From Loktanella sp. DSM 29012 (GTDB taxonomy: Bacteria; Pseudomonadota; Alphaproteobacteria; Rhodobacterales; Rhodobacteraceae), in the NCBI RefSeq assembly GCF_900110705.1, contig NZ_FOEJ01000006.1:1-64000 (forward strand): 64,000 bases of DNA. The letters are read 5' to 3'. Below are positions 60,674 through 64,000 of this stretch, one piece after another. Positions within the stretch are counted from its first letter, which is position 1; the number at the start of each line of letters is the position of its first letter. A program made the position numbers and the translations under genes. The notes beneath the pieces are model-generated. The model was not told the origin of the DNA, searched no databases, and saw only the letters and a list, made by a program, of their open reading frames with translations.

Positions 60674-61897
60674 GTGAATTACGACGCTGCCCTCGCGACC
60701 GCTATCGACCGTCTGCATGCCGAAGACCGGTATCGCACCTTTATCGACATCGAACGCACCCGGGGTCAGTATCCACATGCTGTCTGGAACAAACCCGATG
60801 GCAGCACCCAGCAGGTCACCGTCTGGTGCGGAAACGATTATCTGGGCATGGGTCAGCATCCCGTCGTGCTGTCCGCCATGCACGAGGCACTGGATGCGAC
60901 CGGCGCGGGATCGGGCGGCACCCGCAACATTTCCGGCACCACCGTCTATCACAAGCGGCTGGAGGCCGAGCTGGCCGATCTGCACCGCAAGGAAGCAGCA
61001 CTGCTGTTCACCAGCGCCTACATCGCCAATGACGCGACGCTGTCGACCCTGCCGAAACTGTTTCCCGGTCTGATCATTTATTCAGACGCACTGAACCATG
61101 CGTCCATGATCGAAGGTGTGCGTCGCAACGGCGGGGCCAAGCGGATCTTTCGCCACAACGATGTGACGCATTTGCGCGAATTGCTGGCAGCGGATGATCC
61201 CGCCGCCCCCAAGCTGATTGCATTTGAATCGATCTATTCGATGGATGGTGATTTTGGTCCCATCGCCGAAATCTGCGACCTGGCACAGGAATTCGATGCC
61301 CTGACGTATATCGACGAGGTCCATGCAGTCGGCATGTATGGCCCGCGCGGTGCGGGCGTGGCCGAACGTGACGGATTGATGGGGCGGATCGACATCATCA
61401 ACGGGACGCTGGCCAAGGCGTATGGCGTCATGGGGGGCTATATCGCGGCCTCGGCCCGAATGTGCGATGCGGTACGGTCCTATGCACCCGGTTTCATCTT
61501 TACCACCTCGATCCCTCCAGCCGTCGCCGCAGGGGCAGCGGCCAGTGTGCGCCACCTCAAGACCGACCAGGGATTACGCGACGCGCAGCAGACGCAAGCC
61601 GCCATTCTGAAAACCCGGCTCAAGGGGATGGGTCTGCCCATCATCGACCATGGCAGCCATATCGTGCCGCTGATCGTGGGTGATCCGAAACACACCAAGA
61701 AACTGTCCGACATGCTGTTGCAGGATTTCGGGATCTATGTGCAGCCGATCAACTATCCGACCGTGCCGCGCGGAACAGAACGTCTGCGTTTCACACCATC
61801 ACCGGTGCATGGTCCGCGCGAGATGGACACGTTGGTTCGTGCGTTGGACGGTCTGTGGTCCCATTGTGCGCTGAATCGCGCCGATTTAGCGGGCTGA
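60674..61897 (+). CDS. hemA: 5-aminolevulinate synthase
   Basis: A PLP enzyme joining glycine and succinyl-CoA, the first step of tetrapyrrole synthesis in alphaproteobacteria; the products feed heme, siroheme (made by the cysG product here) and, in some relatives, bacteriochlorophyll. The 407-residue protein has [20 protein letters not shown] (residues 78-97), [20 protein letters not shown] with the PLP Asp, and the PLP Lys in [20 protein letters not shown] (near 240-259). The start is the GTG at 60674. Confidence 0.96.
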   Translation: MNYDAALATAIDRLHAEDRYRTFIDIERTRGQYPHAVWNKPDGSTQQVTVWCGNDYLGMGQHPVVLSAMHEALDATGAGSGGTRNISGTTVYHKRLEAELADLHRKEAALLFTSAYIANDATLSTLPKLFPGLIIYSDALNHASMIEGVRRNGGAKRIFRHNDVTHLRELLAADDPAAPKLIAFESIYSMDGDFGPIAEICDLAQEFDALTYIDEVHAVGMYGPRGAGVAERDGLMGRIDIINGTLAKAYGVMGGYIAASARMCDAVRSYAPGFIFTTSIPPAVAAGAAASVRHLKTDQGLRDAQQTQAAILKTRLKGMGLPIIDHGSHIVPLIVGDPKHTKKLSDMLLQDFGIYVQPINYPTVPRGTERLRFTPSPVHGPREMDTLVRALDGLWSHCALNRADLAG

Positions 61898-62026
61898 CCT
61901 TTCTGCGAGTGCAAAGGCTGTGACGCTCTGCTAGATGTTGTGTGTCAAATTTCTACAAATAAATCGACTTTAGGTCGCATTTATGTGAGATAATGGCACA
62001 AGGCAGGGCAGACGGCGGTTAAGCAC

Positions 62027-63226
62027 ATGATCGTAAAGACTTTTCGGCGAAACAAAACGCCCGATGAGATCGAATCCAAGGGATTCGACGCATTCGACTT
62101 GCGCCTTGGCGACCTGATGCGTGGTGAGCGTGCCACATTGGGCAAGAGCCTCTTGGACGTTCAAAGCGAGCTTAAAATCAAGGCGTCTTACATTGCCGCG
62201 ATTGAAAATGCCGATCCTGCCGCGTTCGACACACCGGGTTTCATTGCCGGTTATGTGCGGTCCTATGCGCGCTATCTCAAGATGGATCCGGACTGGGCGT
62301 TTGATACATTCTGCCGCGAAAGCGGGTTTGCCACAGCTCACGGTATGTCCAAGGCGGCATCATCTGCCAAACCGGCTGTCGGCACCGCAACCCCGAGTGC
62401 GGGTCGTGATATCTTTGCCAGTTCCGCCACGCCATTCATTCCGCGGGGCGACCGGATGTTCACGGGTGTCGAACCCGCGGCTGTTGGTTCCCTCATGGTG
62501 TTGGTTGCATTGATCGGCAGTCTGGGCTGGGGCGGTTTCGCCATTCTGCAAGAAGTACAAAAGGTACGCCTGGCACCCGTGGAACAAACGCCGGTCGTGC
62601 TGACCGACCTGGATCCGCTGGCTGGTGCCACCGCATTGCCCGACACTGACACCGATGCAACGCCGGAACTTGCCGGAACCAGCACCGAGGCGCTGGACCG
62701 TCTGTATCGCCCCCAGGCTCTCGAGGTGCCGGTGCTTGTGGCGCGAGATGCGCCAATCTCTACGTTGAACCCCGGCACGATCGGCACATTGATCCCCAAT
62801 AGCGTCGATGCAGGGCTTGCGCAGGCGGTGGCCGATGCGACGCCGACACTCGAAACGCCGATCGGACCAGCCATTCAAGTCAGCGAAGACCCGGCACCCG
62901 GCGTGCAACTGGTTGCTGTGCGACCCGCATGGGTGCGCGTGCGCGCGGCTGACGACTCCGTCATTTTCGAAGGCATCATGAACGCGGGCGACACCTTTGC
63001 CCTGCCCAATACCGAAGAGCCGGCAACCCTGCGGGTCGGAGAAAGCGGCGCTGTGTATTTCGCCGTGAATGGTCAGCACTACGGGCCGGCCGGTGCCGCA
63101 GGCACAGTCACCTCGAACGTTGCGCTGTCCGCAGAGAGTCTGACTGCCACTTATGCGCTGGCTGATCTCGAGGCCGATGGCGATTTGGCAGCCGTGGTGA
63201 ATGTCGCCGAAGTGGTGACTGAATAA
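62027..63226 (+). CDS. RodZ-like HTH and DUF4115 membrane protein
   Basis: A 399-residue protein with an N-terminal helix-turn-helix (LGKSLLDVQSELKIKASYIA, residues 42-61), one membrane helix (GSLMVLVALIGSLGWGGFAI near 155-174), a Pro/Thr-rich periplasmic linker and a C-terminal DUF4115 beta domain (VRPAWVRVRAADDSVIFEGI and ESGAVYFAVNGQHYGPAG). This is the RodZ architecture, which links the MreB cytoskeleton to the cell wall in rod-shaped bacteria. The position just before ispG is typical. Confidence 0.85.
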   Translation: MIVKTFRRNKTPDEIESKGFDAFDLRLGDLMRGERATLGKSLLDVQSELKIKASYIAAIENADPAAFDTPGFIAGYVRSYARYLKMDPDWAFDTFCRESGFATAHGMSKAASSAKPAVGTATPSAGRDIFASSATPFIPRGDRMFTGVEPAAVGSLMVLVALIGSLGWGGFAILQEVQKVRLAPVEQTPVVLTDLDPLAGATALPDTDTDATPELAGTSTEALDRLYRPQALEVPVLVARDAPISTLNPGTIGTLIPNSVDAGLAQAVADATPTLETPIGPAIQVSEDPAPGVQLVAVRPAWVRVRAADDSVIFEGIMNAGDTFALPNTEEPATLRVGESGAVYFAVNGQHYGPAGAAGTVTSNVALSAESLTATYALADLEADGDLAAVVNVAEVVTE

Positions 63227-63300
63227 ACCGTGCCGGTGGTTGCCGCTGCACTGTGCAGGGATTAGGTTCTGATCAACATTCCTGATCCGAAAGCTGCGTG

Positions 63301-64000
63301 ATGTCGCTGAATTCAATCCGTCCCTGGCGCGAGATCGATCGCCGTAAATCCCGTCAGATCATGGTCGGCAATGTGCCGGTCGGGGGGGATGCGCCGATCA
63401 GCGTCCAGACGATGACGAATACCCTGACCACCGACGTCAAGGCGACGATTGCGCAGATCCAGGCGGCCGCAGATGCCGGTGCCGACATCGTGCGTGTGTC
63501 TGTCCCCGACGAGGCATCGAGCAAGGCGCTGAAGCTGATCGTGCCAGAGGTCAGCGTACCCATCGTGGCGGACATCCATTTCCACTACAAACGCGGGATC
63601 GAGGCGGCAGAAGCGGGTGCGGCCTGTCTGCGGATCAACCCGGGCAACATCGGTGACGAAAAGCGCGTCAAGGAGGTCATCAAGGCCGCGCGCGACCACA
63701 ACTGTAGCATCCGGATCGGCGTGAACGCCGGTAGCCTCGAAAGGCACCTGTTGGAAAAATACGGCGAACCCTGTCCCGATGCGATGGTCGAAAGCGGGCT
63801 GGATCATATCAAGATCCTGCAAGACAATGATTTCCACGAATTCAAGATCAGCTGCAAGGCGTCCGACGTGTTCATGGCGGCGGCTGCCTATCAGCAGTTG
63901 GCCGATGCCACCGACGCGCCCATCCATCTGGGCATCACCGAAGCCGGGGGCCTGATTTCCGGCACCGTCAAATCCGCCATCGGCATGGGCAACCTCTTGT
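63301..64000 (+). CDS. ispG: 4-hydroxy-3-methylbut-2-enyl diphosphate synthase, partial
   Basis: The 5' part of ispG (gcpE), the [4Fe-4S] enzyme of the MEP isoprenoid pathway; 233 codons are inside the window and the gene runs off the end. It begins [20 protein letters not shown], has [20 protein letters not shown] (residues 30-49), the conserved [14 protein letters not shown] (near 87-100) and [14 protein letters not shown]. The Cys residues that bind the cluster lie in the missing C-terminal part. ATG at 63301, 74 bases after the RodZ-like gene. Confidence 0.95.
   Translation, partial: MSLNSIRPWREIDRRKSRQIMVGNVPVGGDAPISVQTMTNTLTTDVKATIAQIQAAADAGADIVRVSVPDEASSKALKLIVPEVSVPIVADIHFHYKRGIEAAEAGAACLRINPGNIGDEKRVKEVIKAARDHNCSIRIGVNAGSLERHLLEKYGEPCPDAMVESGLDHIKILQDNDFHEFKISCKASDVFMAAAAYQQLADATDAPIHLGITEAGGLISGTVKSAIGMGNLL

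Overview
The window is a high-GC, densely packed stretch of an alphaproteobacterial chromosome, most likely from the Roseobacter group of Rhodobacteraceae. This rests on gene content: a condensing-type HemA, the cysG-DUF2849-cysI-cysH-DUF934 sulfur cluster, the tatABC/surE/pcm neighbourhood, a form II CO-dehydrogenase-like cluster, and a family of GC-rich intergenic repeats ending in ATATTT or GTATTT. No search was run, so genus and species are not assigned.

Layout. 1-2.9 kb is the end of an integrated element: an IS3-type insertion sequence cut by the window edge, a DUF932 protein and a tyrosine integrase sitting against the 5' end of dusA. From dusA (2.85 kb) on, the sequence looks like core chromosome. 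3.8-5.3 kb holds a TauE/SafE permease and a WYL regulator. 5.5-7.9 kb is tatABC plus an AAA ATPase in one overlapping operon, followed on the other strand by a degenerate LytM lipoprotein, pcm and surE. 10.7-17.2 kb has an SDR, a decayed mechanosensitive-channel gene, purF, an AI-2E-type exporter, cvpA and radA. 18.3-25.6 kb has alr, a two-gene unit of unknown function (ClpP-fold periplasmic protein plus coiled-coil membrane protein), a GNAT, dnaB, pyrE and pyrC.

26.8-35.0 kb is the main metabolic cluster: MoxR ATPase, VWA protein, XdhC-like protein, a molybdopterin-binding protein and coxS-coxL-coxM with the form II AYRGAGR signature. The first four are likely maturation factors for the molybdenum hydroxylase encoded by the last three. 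35.1-38.8 kb encodes two low-complexity envelope proteins flanking infC, which appears to start at the non-canonical codon ATC. 38.9-44.9 kb is assimilatory sulfate reduction (ferredoxin-NADP reductase, DUF934, APS reductase, sulfite reductase, DUF2849, siroheme synthase) with a divergent Lrp/AsnC regulator.

45-52.9 kb is mixed: a P450 divergent from a B12-binding protein, tpiA, a 2-oxoglutarate oxygenase, two Fe-S assembly proteins, a glycerophosphodiesterase and tgt. 53.2-56.2 kb has lon with a convincing heat-shock promoter, and an HU-like protein. 56.2-59.0 kb carries four tRNA genes (Val-CAC, Val-UAC, two identical Asp-GUC) around a phosphatase and an acyl-CoA synthetase. 59.2-64 kb has an M20 peptidase, hemA, a RodZ-like protein and the 5' part of ispG.

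I saw no CRISPR array, rRNA, replication origin or defence system. The most interesting non-gene structures are the eight-copy dispersed repeat family, the dusA attachment junction, a mechanosensitive-channel pseudogene, two perfect GATTTTTCGCGAAAAATC palindromes and several candidate operators.
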